DNA of 64,000 nt from Tsuneonella sediminis (GCF_051912845.1 NZ_JBNCBU010000002.1:186001-250000), one strand, 5' to 3'; counted from the stretch's first letter, positions 53,290 through 61,517 are shown. Numbers and translations: made by a program. The notes: generated by a model not told the origin, from the sequence alone.

Positions 53290-53700
53290 TCAGGCGGACA
53301 CCAGCTGGAAGGTGATATGGTCGGTGTCGAAGCCGGCCGCGCCCGGGGTGGCCGTGATCGCACGTTCGCGGATACGGGGGCCGGTCGCGCGGCTCAGCAC
53401 CGCCTCTCCCGATCCGTCGAGCACCACCTGGTCTCCCCCTGCGGTCAGAACTGCCCCCCGCAAACTACCGGGCGCATAGCGGACGACGAACCGATAGCCG
53501 CCGGGAGCGTTGCAATACTCGAGGAACTTGCCCAGCGAGACAGCGCTGCCCGAAATGGCATCCTCGACCACGCCGCGCTGCCTTACCTCGCAAAAGACCG
53601 GTACGCGCGCGCCGAGCGAGAATCCGGCATCGGCGCCCGAGACAGTGCTGACGGGCGCGGCAAGCAATCCCAAACCGGCCACGAGCGTGAAGTTGCGCAT
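53290..53700 (-). CDS. secreted minor subunit-like protein of pilus locus 2
   Basis: A 136-residue secreted protein: signal peptide residues 1-22 (ending VSG), then a compact beta-rich domain with two Cys (FCEVRQR and EYCNAPGGYRF) and a terminal strand DHITFQLVSA. The pattern, length and position at the 3' end of the pilus operon suggest a minor pilin or assembly terminator. I recognise no named family. It lies 89 bases after the preceding gene. Confidence 0.6.
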   Translation of the reverse strand: MRNFTLVAGLGLLAAPVSTVSGADAGFSLGARVPVFCEVRQRGVVEDAISGSAVSLGKFLEYCNAPGGYRFVVRYAPGSLRGAVLTAGGDQVVLDGSGEAVLSRATGPRIRERAITATPGAAGFDTDHITFQLVSA

Positions 53701-53789
53701 TGTCGATCACTCCTGGTCCTCGAGCGGACGCGATCAGGTGTGATCCTGCTACCTGCAAATGCTTGGAATTCGGTTAAACCGGGCGCACG

Positions 53790-54719
53790 CTATCGTGCCG
53801 TGACCGAGATCGATATGAGGTCAGAGTACCTCCCCGCTGGCCGGTCGGATACATCGCCGATGACGAAGTGAATCGGCAGCGCGGCCCGGGTAAGACCGTC
53901 GTCGGAGGGCCCCGAAACCCGACCGGTGCCCGACAGGTTCAACTTCGTGCCACCGATGGCTATCGAGTACGGCACCTTCCATCCGCTCGAACCGAGCCGC
54001 AGGTTGCCGCCATTGAGCGAGGTCACGTCGAGGTCATAGCGGCCCGTGCTGTTGACCCGCAGCTGCAGCGGGACGGGGGCAGGCCCTTTCCGAAGCTCTC
54101 CAAGGCTGACGAGCGCGTGACCGTCGCTTATCCTGTAGGCGCCGGCGAGGCCGATGCGGGCAGATGGCAGCACCTCGAGTCCGAGCAAGACCGGCGTACC
54201 GCCGAGCACACGAAGGCTTGCGTCCTGTGCCTCCAGCGTGACATTCTGGGTGAAGGTACCTGACCGCGAGACGTCGGCCTCGGTTGCCACCAGCTTGTAC
54301 ATGACGGTGTGCGATCCGCTGGCACCGAGCACGATCTGGCGTCGGTCGCCGCTGCTGACCGGGCGACCGTTGCGGGGGGTCACGTCCCGCGCGTCGCTGA
54401 GGTTGATGAGCGAGTATCCGATCGTCCTTCCCACGCCCGAAGACATCCCGATCGGCGGATCATCGAGCTGGAAAACCGGGGTAAACCGGCATTCCTGCGC
54501 GCCATCGTTGGTAAAGGTGACGCTGAACGTGCTTTCCGGCAGCGTGCTTTCGTATGGGTCGTATCCGCGGATGATCCAAGCGGCCGGCGTGGCGTTGACC
54601 CGCACCCGGCAGTCGCTCGGGGCAGCGCCCGCCGACTGTCCCAGGACCGGAACCCCGACAAGGCACGTGGCTAACGTCACCGTGCGGATTATCTGGCGCA
54701 TGATCGGGTGTCCTCTCAT
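53790..54719 (-). CDS. secreted beta-domain protein, probable tip or minor subunit of locus 2
   Basis: The 309-residue protein has a signal peptide (about residues 7-32, ending AGA), with ATG at 54719 overlapping the usher stop (ATGA); an ATG at 54701 begins closer to the signal peptide. The mature part appears as two beta-sandwich domains, the first with a Cys pair (SDCRVRVNATP, QECRFTP). The end reads GRYSDLISISVTAR, a pilin-like complementary strand. In class alpha pili the gene after the usher commonly encodes a tip adhesin, so this is the best candidate here, by position. Ligand unknown. Confidence 0.6.
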   Translation of the reverse strand: MRGHPIMRQIIRTVTLATCLVGVPVLGQSAGAAPSDCRVRVNATPAAWIIRGYDPYESTLPESTFSVTFTNDGAQECRFTPVFQLDDPPIGMSSGVGRTIGYSLINLSDARDVTPRNGRPVSSGDRRQIVLGASGSHTVMYKLVATEADVSRSGTFTQNVTLEAQDASLRVLGGTPVLLGLEVLPSARIGLAGAYRISDGHALVSLGELRKGPAPVPLQLRVNSTGRYDLDVTSLNGGNLRLGSSGWKVPYSIAIGGTKLNLSGTGRVSGPSDDGLTRAALPIHFVIGDVSDRPAGRYSDLISISVTAR

Positions 54720-57349
54720 TTGTTCCTGCCCGCGCTCACTGCGCCGAGATCGACCAGGCCGTCGCTGTCCGCAGGCACCTTGAATTCGAAGCTCCGCTCG
54801 ACGGTTCCACCGGGGCCGTATGTTTCCACCAGATAGCGACGGCCAGGCAAGAGCGATGAGATCGCAAAACGTCCGACCGTATTGGTGAAGAACGGTACCG
54901 GCTGCGGATTCTCGCCTTCTTGGACGTCCAACAGCGTCACGCGGCCACCGATCAGCGATACCGGCTTTCCTCCGCGGAGCAGCACCCCCATCGTGCTGAC
55001 GAACGCGTCCGTGCCCACGCGAACTGCAAAGCCGCTGCGGTAGGGGGGCCGCACCCGCACGACACCGGGCCCGATGTCGTAGCCCGTCGGTGGGTTCTCG
55101 ACGTCGTACTGGACGGACTGGGTGACGTACGAACTCAAGGAGTTGTTGACCGCCGCCCCGAGCGCGCCGCTCTTGCCGATATAGTTGTTCTGGGCGAGCG
55201 AGGCACCCGCGGCGACGCTGCGGTCGCCCAGCGTCGTGTGAGGATAGACCAGCGCGAAACTGTCGTTGATCCGCCGGCCGAACCCGACGACACCATCCGC
55301 AAACGCCAGGGTCGTGCCGACCCGCACCGATGTCGCATTCAGTGCACCCAGGTCCGAGAAGTTCTCACCGACCGCAGCGTGACTCGCCGACGCATCGAAC
55401 CGGTTCCCTGAATAGCTGGCGAAGCCTTGGGCCTGCACGGTGCCGCTGCGGTGGTTGAGCACCCCGCCGAACCCAACGCTGTCGAGTTCGTTCAAGCCGC
55501 TTTGCACGTACGACAGCTCAGCGAAGTTGTCGCGGGACTCGTAGCGCGCTTCCGCCCGGCGGCGGTAACTCGGTTGGAACACCACGCCAATGTTGGCGCT
55601 AAACCCGCGGCCGGTCGGGAGAGGGGTCGCGAACCCCGCATAGTCGACGCCGCCGCGGATCGCCCACCGATCGGTCAGGCGGTAGAACGCTGTCGCCCCG
55701 ATGCGATACGTGTCTCCCGACTGGCGACGGTTCTTGATCAACGATCCGCTCACCGTCGTGAGGAAACGCTGGCTGAATTGCCGGGTGTACTGCGCGGTTA
55801 CGGCGAGCGACGTGGAGTTGAAACCTTCCGGATTGCCGAGATTGGCGTACTCACGCGAGATATGCTCCGCGCGGATCGAGAAGTTGTCCGCGAGGCCGCC
55901 CCGGTCGAAGAACTGGTCATAGCCCAGGCCAATGGTATACCCGAGCCTGGCCACTGTCGAATTGCTTATCCCGCCGTCGAGCAGCAAGCGACCCCCGGTC
56001 GGGAGAACGAACTGGGTCTGACCCGTAACGGTCTGGACGTCCTCGCTCAGTTGCAGCCCGATGCCGATCGCCGGGCGGTCGAAAAACGCCTTGCGGAAAA
56101 ACCCGGTGAACACGATCGGCCCGCGATAATCGGGAGAGCTGCCCAGTCGCTCGCTCGACGGCCCCAAGTACGCGCTGTACTCGTAGTCACCGGGATCGAG
56201 ATCGATCGGATCAAGGTACTGCGAGTACGACAGGTTCTGAATTCCACCAGTATCGTCCTGCACCTGCACGCGCACGTCGTTGCTTCCCGCCAGAAGCGGC
56301 AGGGAGCTGAAATCGTACCGCCCGGGCTGCAGGCGCAACTCGCGATACAGGCTCCCGTTGCGAAGGAAGCGCACAGTTGACTCGCGCTGCAGGACAAGTT
56401 GACGGTTGCCCTGCAGCACAGCGGCTCGGAACACGTTGAAGCGGCGCTGCTGACGAGCGACCCCGATCCCGCCCATCTGCACGAACGACTGCTGACCCCG
56501 GATCTCGGGATCGAGGTCGCCTGCGAACCACCGGCGATAGTCGTGAGGCTGGTCGTACACCAGGCGGGCGTAATTGCGGGCGAAGCGATAAGACGGACGG
56601 ACACGGCCAAAATCTTCGCGCAGCGCGGCGTCCGCCTCGAAGACGATGGGCCCGAGGCGGATTGCCCCGTCGAGGTTGACCGTCGGAGCGGGCTGATCGT
56701 CCCTGCTCCAGACGTAGGTGTGGGAGGCGTTGAGGTTGAGATAGCCCGAGACGCGCGCCGGGCTGAGGCTGGTGTCGTCAAGGTCGTCCCGCGGGGGTGC
56801 GAACAGATCCTCTACCGCGCGTTGCTCAGGCGACACCTCGACCACGACCACGGCGAGTGACGCCGGGTCGTAGGTCAGCTCAACCCCTGTTTCCTCGAGA
56901 TCTTCGGGACCGAATGAGGCGATCGGCTTCAACCGCGCGCTGAGAGAAATGTGGGCTTCCTCGTTGAGCACTTTTCTCATCAGGCGGAGGAAAGTCTCGG
57001 TCTCGAGCATGAAGCGATCATCGGCCGTCAGACGCATGGGGATGTCCCCGAGTGATCGGCTGAGAAACGTAAGCGGCACCGTCATGTCGATGTCCCGCTC
57101 ATATGGATTGATATCGGGGCGGCCGTGTGCACCGATCGGGACCTGCACAAACACTGGCGGATCGCTCTGCACCGGCTCGAGGGGAGCAGGGAGCGGCACG
57201 GACACTGGTCCGCTCGGCGCCGGTGCTGGCGTGGCAGGGGTTGCCTGCTCAGGCGGCGATGGCCGCAGCGGCACCGTGACTTGCGCGTGGGCGGCCGGGC
57301 CGATGATCAAGGGGACTATCGCTGTCGAGGACAGCAGAAGCGTTCTCAC
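54716..57349 (-). CDS. outer-membrane fimbrial usher, divergent (locus 2)
   Basis: An 877-residue usher-type protein. The signal peptide ends near residue 22 (AHA), and a Pro-rich linker (residues about 25-65) separates it from the N-terminal domain. A long beta-barrel region follows, with repeated aromatic-rich strands and a plug-like stretch (QRESTVRFLRNGSLYRELRL). The C-terminal domains include LLRGGKPVSLIGGRVTLLD and LPGRRYLVETYGPGG. It is poorly related to the locus 1 usher in sequence style, and fits the alpha (CS1/Tcf-like) side of the family. It overlaps the chaperone by four bases (ATGA). Confidence 0.8.
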   Translation of the reverse strand: MRTLLLSSTAIVPLIIGPAAHAQVTVPLRPSPPEQATPATPAPAPSGPVSVPLPAPLEPVQSDPPVFVQVPIGAHGRPDINPYERDIDMTVPLTFLSRSLGDIPMRLTADDRFMLETETFLRLMRKVLNEEAHISLSARLKPIASFGPEDLEETGVELTYDPASLAVVVVEVSPEQRAVEDLFAPPRDDLDDTSLSPARVSGYLNLNASHTYVWSRDDQPAPTVNLDGAIRLGPIVFEADAALREDFGRVRPSYRFARNYARLVYDQPHDYRRWFAGDLDPEIRGQQSFVQMGGIGVARQQRRFNVFRAAVLQGNRQLVLQRESTVRFLRNGSLYRELRLQPGRYDFSSLPLLAGSNDVRVQVQDDTGGIQNLSYSQYLDPIDLDPGDYEYSAYLGPSSERLGSSPDYRGPIVFTGFFRKAFFDRPAIGIGLQLSEDVQTVTGQTQFVLPTGGRLLLDGGISNSTVARLGYTIGLGYDQFFDRGGLADNFSIRAEHISREYANLGNPEGFNSTSLAVTAQYTRQFSQRFLTTVSGSLIKNRRQSGDTYRIGATAFYRLTDRWAIRGGVDYAGFATPLPTGRGFSANIGVVFQPSYRRRAEARYESRDNFAELSYVQSGLNELDSVGFGGVLNHRSGTVQAQGFASYSGNRFDASASHAAVGENFSDLGALNATSVRVGTTLAFADGVVGFGRRINDSFALVYPHTTLGDRSVAAGASLAQNNYIGKSGALGAAVNNSLSSYVTQSVQYDVENPPTGYDIGPGVVRVRPPYRSGFAVRVGTDAFVSTMGVLLRGGKPVSLIGGRVTLLDVQEGENPQPVPFFTNTVGRFAISSLLPGRRYLVETYGPGGTVERSFEFKVPADSDGLVDLGAVSAGRNK

Positions 57350-58146
57350 CGAAAGAACGACAGCTTAATCGGCTGGGTCCCGAACCCCATGACCGGGAGC
57401 CGGAAGGTCCGCTGTCCGAGCGCCGGTACATAGCCGGTACCCAGGTGGCGGTTGAGCTCTTCCGCACTGACATCGATCCGGAGCGGCTTTCCGTTCGGGT
57501 CGGTGCCTTCAAAACGCCAGTTGAATTCTGACATCATGGCATGGCGGCGGCCCGTGTTTGCTAACGTCACCGCCAAGCCCGGAACGGATCTGGGGGGCGT
57601 TTCTGTTTCCGCAGCCGAGGGCGGAGTATAGGTAATAGGTTCGACCGAAGTGGCCTGGACGTTGGGCGCAGCGCCAGGTGGTGCGACGACCACTAACGCG
57701 CGCATGTTGTAAACGACCTGCACCTGTGCCGCGACCGAATCTTCGGTTCCGGGTGCGAATGCCACCGGGAGCTGGTTCACCGAAACATAAAAGGCCTCGG
57801 ACGCGGCAAGATCGGCCGCGCCGACCCACTGCAGCCGAACGACCTGGCGGCCACCGGGCGCAAGCGCGCCCTGCGGCGGAAAGATGAGGAACTGGTCATC
57901 CGCCGGTACTTCGATGATGTTGCCATCGGCGTCGAGCGTCATGCGATAGACTCTCGTCTCGAACGCGAGGTTTCCGCGGTTGATATTCTGGACTTCGAGA
58001 CGCGCGACCGCCGTGCTCCCGCGCGATTCCATTTCGATCACCATGGGCGAGACGCGCATTGCATATGCCGCTCCTGCCGCGGTCATCAGCGCGAGCGCAG
58101 CGATGATCGCGCACCAGCGCTGTCGCAGCATCACCAGTATCGTCAT
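57346..58146 (-). CDS. periplasmic pilus chaperone (locus 2)
   Basis: A 266-residue chaperone with a signal peptide (residues about 5-32, ending AYA). Domain 1 starts MRVSPMVIEMESRGSTAVARLEVQNINRGNLAFE and includes FLIFPPQGALAPGGRQVVRLQWVG, the strand-donating G1 region; domain 2 carries the NTGRRHAMMSEFNWRFEG stretch. It carries pilin subunits to the usher. Start is the ATG at 58146; the frame runs on upstream but this begins with a good signal peptide. It lies 98 bases after the second tandem pilin, with a hairpin and T tract between. Confidence 0.85.
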   Translation of the reverse strand: MTILVMLRQRWCAIIAALALMTAAGAAYAMRVSPMVIEMESRGSTAVARLEVQNINRGNLAFETRVYRMTLDADGNIIEVPADDQFLIFPPQGALAPGGRQVVRLQWVGAADLAASEAFYVSVNQLPVAFAPGTEDSVAAQVQVVYNMRALVVVAPPGAAPNVQATSVEPITYTPPSAAETETPPRSVPGLAVTLANTGRRHAMMSEFNWRFEGTDPNGKPLRIDVSAEELNRHLGTGYVPALGQRTFRLPVMGFGTQPIKLSFFR

Positions 58147-58189
58147 GCGTCCCGTCCACTCAAAAATCTTGACCTGCCATACAGAGGTG

Positions 58190-58218
58190 AAAAAAGGGGA
58201 AAGCCCGCGCTCCCCCCC
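58190..58218 (-). terminator. GC hairpin plus T6 between pilin and chaperone of locus 2
   Basis: On the minus strand GGGGAG (58215-58210) pairs with TTCCCC (58201-58196) around an eight-base loop, and TTTTTT (58195-58190) follows at once. This is a modest intrinsic terminator or attenuator that would lower chaperone/usher transcripts relative to pilin. Confidence 0.55.
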
Positions 58219-58240
58219 TTCTTCCATCGATACCGGATTC

Positions 58241-58790
58241 AGTCCTACAGCGCGCGCAGGGTCACCGTGGTGGTGCCGGTGTAGGTACCGGCGACCAGGC
58301 CACGATCGGTGATCGCGGGCGCGTTGAACTTGATGTCCATGGTCGAGCGCCATGCACCCTGCTGCACGCTGCCGGCGTTGGCGGTGGTGGGCACGGTGAA
58401 GGTCTGGGGCGTGCCCGAGGCAATCGAGTTCACGCCGACGCCGGTCCAGCTGGCCTGGACCGAGTAGGGAATGTTCGCCTGGAACTCGTCGGTGTCGTAA
58501 CCACCTGGGTTGGCGTTGACCATGCCGCGGATGTCGTTCTTGCTGATCTCGACCGAGTTGTTGGTATTGCAGCCCGCGGTCAGCGTCTGGACGTCGGCAG
58601 AGGCCGGACCGGCCATCTCGAACGCGGCGTTCACGTTCTCGTTGTTGCCGGTGCGGATGCCAATCGTGCCAAAGTCGATCGTGCGCGCGCCGGTGGTGTT
58701 ACCGGCGTAGAACGAGCAATCCTTGCTCACAGTGCCGGTCAGCGTGAAGCTATTCTCGACCGTCGGCGTCGCCGCGGTCGTGTCGTCGGC
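58241..58790. repeat. 550-bp direct repeat, copy A
   Basis: This copy equals 59161-59710 (offset 920) except at three positions: C58505/T59425, C58775/T59695 and C58787/T59707. It covers the stop codon and the 3' two thirds of the pilin gene at 58245. The boundary to unrelated sequence is sharp on both sides. Identity is 547 of 550 by direct reading. Confidence 0.95.
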
Positions 58791-59030
58791 CGCGGTCGTG
58801 CGGGCGGTGTAACGCGTACCGAGAGCCACGGTCGGATTATTGCCCTGCGCCAGTATCGCTTCAGCGGCAGCCACTTCACCGGCGTTAGTGGCATTGATCG
58901 AAGTCGCGCTGCCGTTGATCGGCGCCGAGCTCGCGTACTCGTTGATGTTGGTCGTCTGGTGAGTCTGGGCATGCACGGTGGTGCCCACGAGAGCGGAAGC
59001 AGCCGCGCTCACGTAAAGAAGGGTCTTCAT
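58245..59030 (-). CDS. pilin subunit, tandem copy 2 of locus 2
   Basis: A 261-residue secreted protein. Signal peptide 1-21 (ending VHA), then a unique ~60-residue segment rich in Asn/Ala/Ser, then a ~180-residue beta domain shared almost completely with the adjacent pilin (NSFTLTGTVSKDCSFYAGN, then a second Cys in TAGCNTNNSVEI, ending GTYTGTTTVTLRAL). The terminal strand and Cys pair suit a chaperone-usher pilin. Residue changes from the neighbour in the shared part are one Gly/Ser and one Ala/Thr. The locus chaperone follows. Confidence 0.8.
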   Translation of the reverse strand: MKTLLYVSAAASALVGTTVHAQTHQTTNINEYASSAPINGSATSINATNAGEVAAAEAILAQGNNPTVALGTRYTARTTAADDTTAATPTVENSFTLTGTVSKDCSFYAGNTTGARTIDFGTIGIRTGNNENVNAAFEMAGPASADVQTLTAGCNTNNSVEISKNDIRGMVNANPGGYDTDEFQANIPYSVQASWTGVGVNSIASGTPQTFTVPTTANAGSVQQGAWRSTMDIKFNAPAITDRGLVAGTYTGTTTVTLRAL

Positions 59031-59124
59031 AGCAATTCATCCTTAATGTGGAAATACAGATGGGAGCTCGGCCTGCACCACCGAGGACCGCGACCCAGCG
59101 GTGCGTGCATTTCAAGCGTATCAA

Positions 59125-59153
59125 CCGGCAGTCCGAGAGACCCGGACTGCCGG
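59125..59153 (-). terminator. 11-bp perfect hairpin between the two tandem pilins
   Basis: CCGGCAGTCCG (59125-59135) and CGGACTGCCGG (59143-59153) pair exactly around a seven-base loop, directly after the stop of the first tandem pilin. The minus-strand tail is TTGAT, so it is a weak terminator or an mRNA-stabilising structure. Confidence 0.55.
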
Positions 59154-59160
59154 TCCTCGA

Positions 59161-59710
59161 AGTCCTACAGCGCGCGCAGGGTCACCGTGGTGGTGCCGGT
59201 GTAGGTACCGGCGACCAGGCCACGATCGGTGATCGCGGGCGCGTTGAACTTGATGTCCATGGTCGAGCGCCATGCACCCTGCTGCACGCTGCCGGCGTTG
59301 GCGGTGGTGGGCACGGTGAAGGTCTGGGGCGTGCCCGAGGCAATCGAGTTCACGCCGACGCCGGTCCAGCTGGCCTGGACCGAGTAGGGAATGTTCGCCT
59401 GGAACTCGTCGGTGTCGTAACCACTTGGGTTGGCGTTGACCATGCCGCGGATGTCGTTCTTGCTGATCTCGACCGAGTTGTTGGTATTGCAGCCCGCGGT
59501 CAGCGTCTGGACGTCGGCAGAGGCCGGACCGGCCATCTCGAACGCGGCGTTCACGTTCTCGTTGTTGCCGGTGCGGATGCCAATCGTGCCAAAGTCGATC
59601 GTGCGCGCGCCGGTGGTGTTACCGGCGTAGAACGAGCAATCCTTGCTCACAGTGCCGGTCAGCGTGAAGCTATTCTCGACCGTCGGCGTCGCCGTGGTCG
59701 TGTCGTTGGC
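59161..59710. repeat. 550-bp direct repeat, copy B
   Basis: The second copy of the module, inside the pilin gene at 59165; see the 58241-58790 copy for the three differences. The copies are separated by 370 bases of unrelated sequence that holds the end-of-gene hairpin and the start of the other pilin. Confidence 0.95.
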
Positions 59711-60001
59711 GGCCGAACCGGTGATGGTGAACTGGGTCTCGACCACATTCGTGGTCGTGGTGGTCGTGACAGGCGTGTTCACGCAAGCCGGATTGCCCGG
59801 ACAACCGTTCGTCGTGAAGCCGCCCGAAGACGAGTTTGTATTTGTGGGTCGCTGCGACACGATCGTCGTGGTTGTTGTAGTGACCGGCGTCACGACTTGC
59901 TCGTTGACTGGGTTTACAATGCTGTGCGTTTGCGCCTGGACGACGCCACCCAGCGACACCATTGCGGTGGTGACCAGAGCGGCCTTGATAATCATCTTCA
60001 T
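59165..60001 (-). CDS. pilin subunit, tandem copy 1 of locus 2
   Basis: A 278-residue secreted protein, start ATG 60001 with AAGGA seven bases upstream (an in-frame ATG at 60016 is less good). Signal peptide residues about 1-24 (ending AQA). Residues about 25-95 are unique: two VTTTTTT-like threonine runs and a short Cys pair (NGCPGNPACVN). From about residue 96 it is the same beta domain as the next pilin. The Thr-rich stretch may be a flexible spacer or glycosylated. Gene order suggests that this and its twin are the shaft or alternative shaft subunits. Confidence 0.8.
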   Translation of the reverse strand: MKMIIKAALVTTAMVSLGGVVQAQTHSIVNPVNEQVVTPVTTTTTTIVSQRPTNTNSSSGGFTTNGCPGNPACVNTPVTTTTTTNVVETQFTITGSAANDTTTATPTVENSFTLTGTVSKDCSFYAGNTTGARTIDFGTIGIRTGNNENVNAAFEMAGPASADVQTLTAGCNTNNSVEISKNDIRGMVNANPSGYDTDEFQANIPYSVQASWTGVGVNSIASGTPQTFTVPTTANAGSVQQGAWRSTMDIKFNAPAITDRGLVAGTYTGTTTVTLRAL

Positions 60002-60141
60002 GCCACGATCCTTCAAGAGTCGCCCGTACTGGGACGGGTGACAGGGTTGCTCGCACCGCTTGCTCTCAACCCCGAAGCGGCAGCGGTGCCTGCCGACCGG
60101 TTTACCGTGCCAGACCCGCCACGCGGGATGGTCCGGCCGCA

Positions 60142-60160
60142 GGCGGAGCGTTGCTCCACC
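60142..60160 (-). terminator. 8-bp hairpin with triloop after the first gene of locus 2
   Basis: GGCGGAGC (60142-60149) and GCTCCACC (60153-60160) pair with one G-T wobble around GTT, shortly after the stop of the small pilin. There is no clear U tract, so function is uncertain. Confidence 0.4.
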
Positions 60161-60168
60161 GGCGAATG

Positions 60169-60693
60169 TCAGCTCGGCGTCACCGTGATGGTGATCGTCT
60201 CCGAGTAATTTCCTGCCAACAGACCGGCTTCGCTCGAAGGCGTGCCGAGCTCGATCGACAGGGTCATTCCGTCCGTTGCGATGCCGCCGTTGCTGGACAG
60301 GGTGCCGCCCCCCCGCAGCTGGCGACTGTCGAACGTGCGGCTCAGCATTTCGACCGACGGATGCCGCACCGGCACCGACACGCCCAGCGAATAGGGCAAC
60401 GAGCCCGAGTAGGGCCCTTGCCCGAGAGGCATGGCAGTGTTGGTCAGCGCGCCGGTAGTGCCGACGATGTTCATGGTGAATGGGATGTTGCAGTCTAACG
60501 TGACCAAGGCCTTCGCGCGTAACCCGGGCCGGCTGAGATCGCCGAAGTCCATATTCCCGATGCTGCCCATCGCGCAGCGTTGCGCGATCGTGCCATCGAT
60601 CGCGATATGGACCGTGCGAACGTTGTTGATCTCTTCAGCCGAAGCAGGGACAGCAAAGGCTGCCGCAATCAGCATCGCGAACAAAAATCGCAT
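60169..60693 (-). CDS. small pilin-like secreted protein, first gene of locus 2
   Basis: A 174-residue secreted protein with a signal peptide (residues 1-20, ending ASA; ATG at 60693 has GGTGGGGG upstream). The mature domain has two Cys (AQRCAMGS and LDCNIPF) and a terminal strand LLAGNYSETITITVTPS, the layout of SCPU-like or CU pilin subunits. It may be a basal or minor subunit, or a shaft subunit in another condition. It is the most upstream gene of the operon. The frame extends to 60741 but those residues do not look like a signal peptide. Confidence 0.75.
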   Translation of the reverse strand: MRFLFAMLIAAAFAVPASAEEINNVRTVHIAIDGTIAQRCAMGSIGNMDFGDLSRPGLRAKALVTLDCNIPFTMNIVGTTGALTNTAMPLGQGPYSGSLPYSLGVSVPVRHPSVEMLSRTFDSRQLRGGGTLSSNGGIATDGMTLSIELGTPSSEAGLLAGNYSETITITVTPS

Positions 60694-61130
60694 CCCCCAC
60701 CTTTCCAAACAACCAAACCGCTTACCGCCCTTGAGCCGCAAGATGCAGCGGGCTTTCCGGCGGGGCTAAATGCCCCGTCAGCTACGGTTTCCATGGATTT
60801 CCCGGCCTTTGCGACTCGTCGGTCTCGGGATGAACATTACTTAAGAGTTAACGGGTTTCTCGAACAGTAATCGAAAGTTAGGGAAGGTCGGTTTGGGCGT
60901 TCGGTGTCCCGCCGAGAGACAGTCAGGTTCAAACTGGAGCGGAGAGGAAACGCTGCGAACCCATGAATTTTGTCGATCCGCCTCAAGAGTTCGTCTCGAC
61001 TGCTAATTTGCTCCCTCACGATCAAATGGATGCCTTGACAACCGAGAGGAGGGAAGGAGTGCTTGGAGTAACCTCCCGTTATCGCAGAACGGCCTTGGGT
61101 CTTTAATGATCGAAACGATAATTTGGCAGG
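60694..61130. other. 437-bp divergent promoter region of pilus locus 2 and PilZ gene
   Basis: No gene is seen. It contains a 6-bp stem CGGGGC-TAAAT-GCCCCG at 60761-60777 close to the pilin start, and A/T-rich stretches near 60838-60880 and 61105-61125 that could hold promoters for the two divergent genes. No regulator site is clear. Confidence 0.5.
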
Positions 61131-61517
61131 ATGAGCGGGGCTACGTCCATCGAGATTCAGATTGGACGACGATCCCATGCGCGCGTCCGCGTGGGCTTGC
61201 CAGCACAACTGATAACAGCCAGCCGGGTCCAACTTGCCGTGATAGAGGATCTGTCAGTATCCGGTGCTCAGGTCACTCTATCTAAGCCGCACCCGTTCGA
61301 GACGGCTACCCTGCAGTGGCTCGATTACAATCGACCCGTTGAGTTGGTGTGGCAGCCGAGCAAATCGGGCGGCGTAAGATTCTTAGCCGATATTCCAATG
61401 GAGTGGGTTGATGCGACCCGCGATGCAGCGCCGACGGCACTAGAGGCGCCCCCACTTTTCCAGGTGGTTTCCTGGTCGAAGGATTCGGGGAGGATTATTC
61501 CTGTTTCAGCTGGGTGA
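61131..61517 (+). CDS. PilZ domain protein (c-di-GMP receptor)
   Basis: A 128-residue protein. It has the c-di-GMP-binding signature in two parts: R-R-S-H-A-R near residue 13 (RxxxR) and D-L-S-V-S-G-A near 43 (D/NxSxxG). The domain spans about residues 10-95, and the last 30 residues are a loose tail. Such receptors tie surface structures to the second messenger. It is divergent from pilus locus 2. Its 3' end overlaps the stop of the small minus-strand ORF by 23 bases. Confidence 0.85.
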   Translation: MSGATSIEIQIGRRSHARVRVGLPAQLITASRVQLAVIEDLSVSGAQVTLSKPHPFETATLQWLDYNRPVELVWQPSKSGGVRFLADIPMEWVDATRDAAPTALEAPPLFQVVSWSKDSGRIIPVSAG

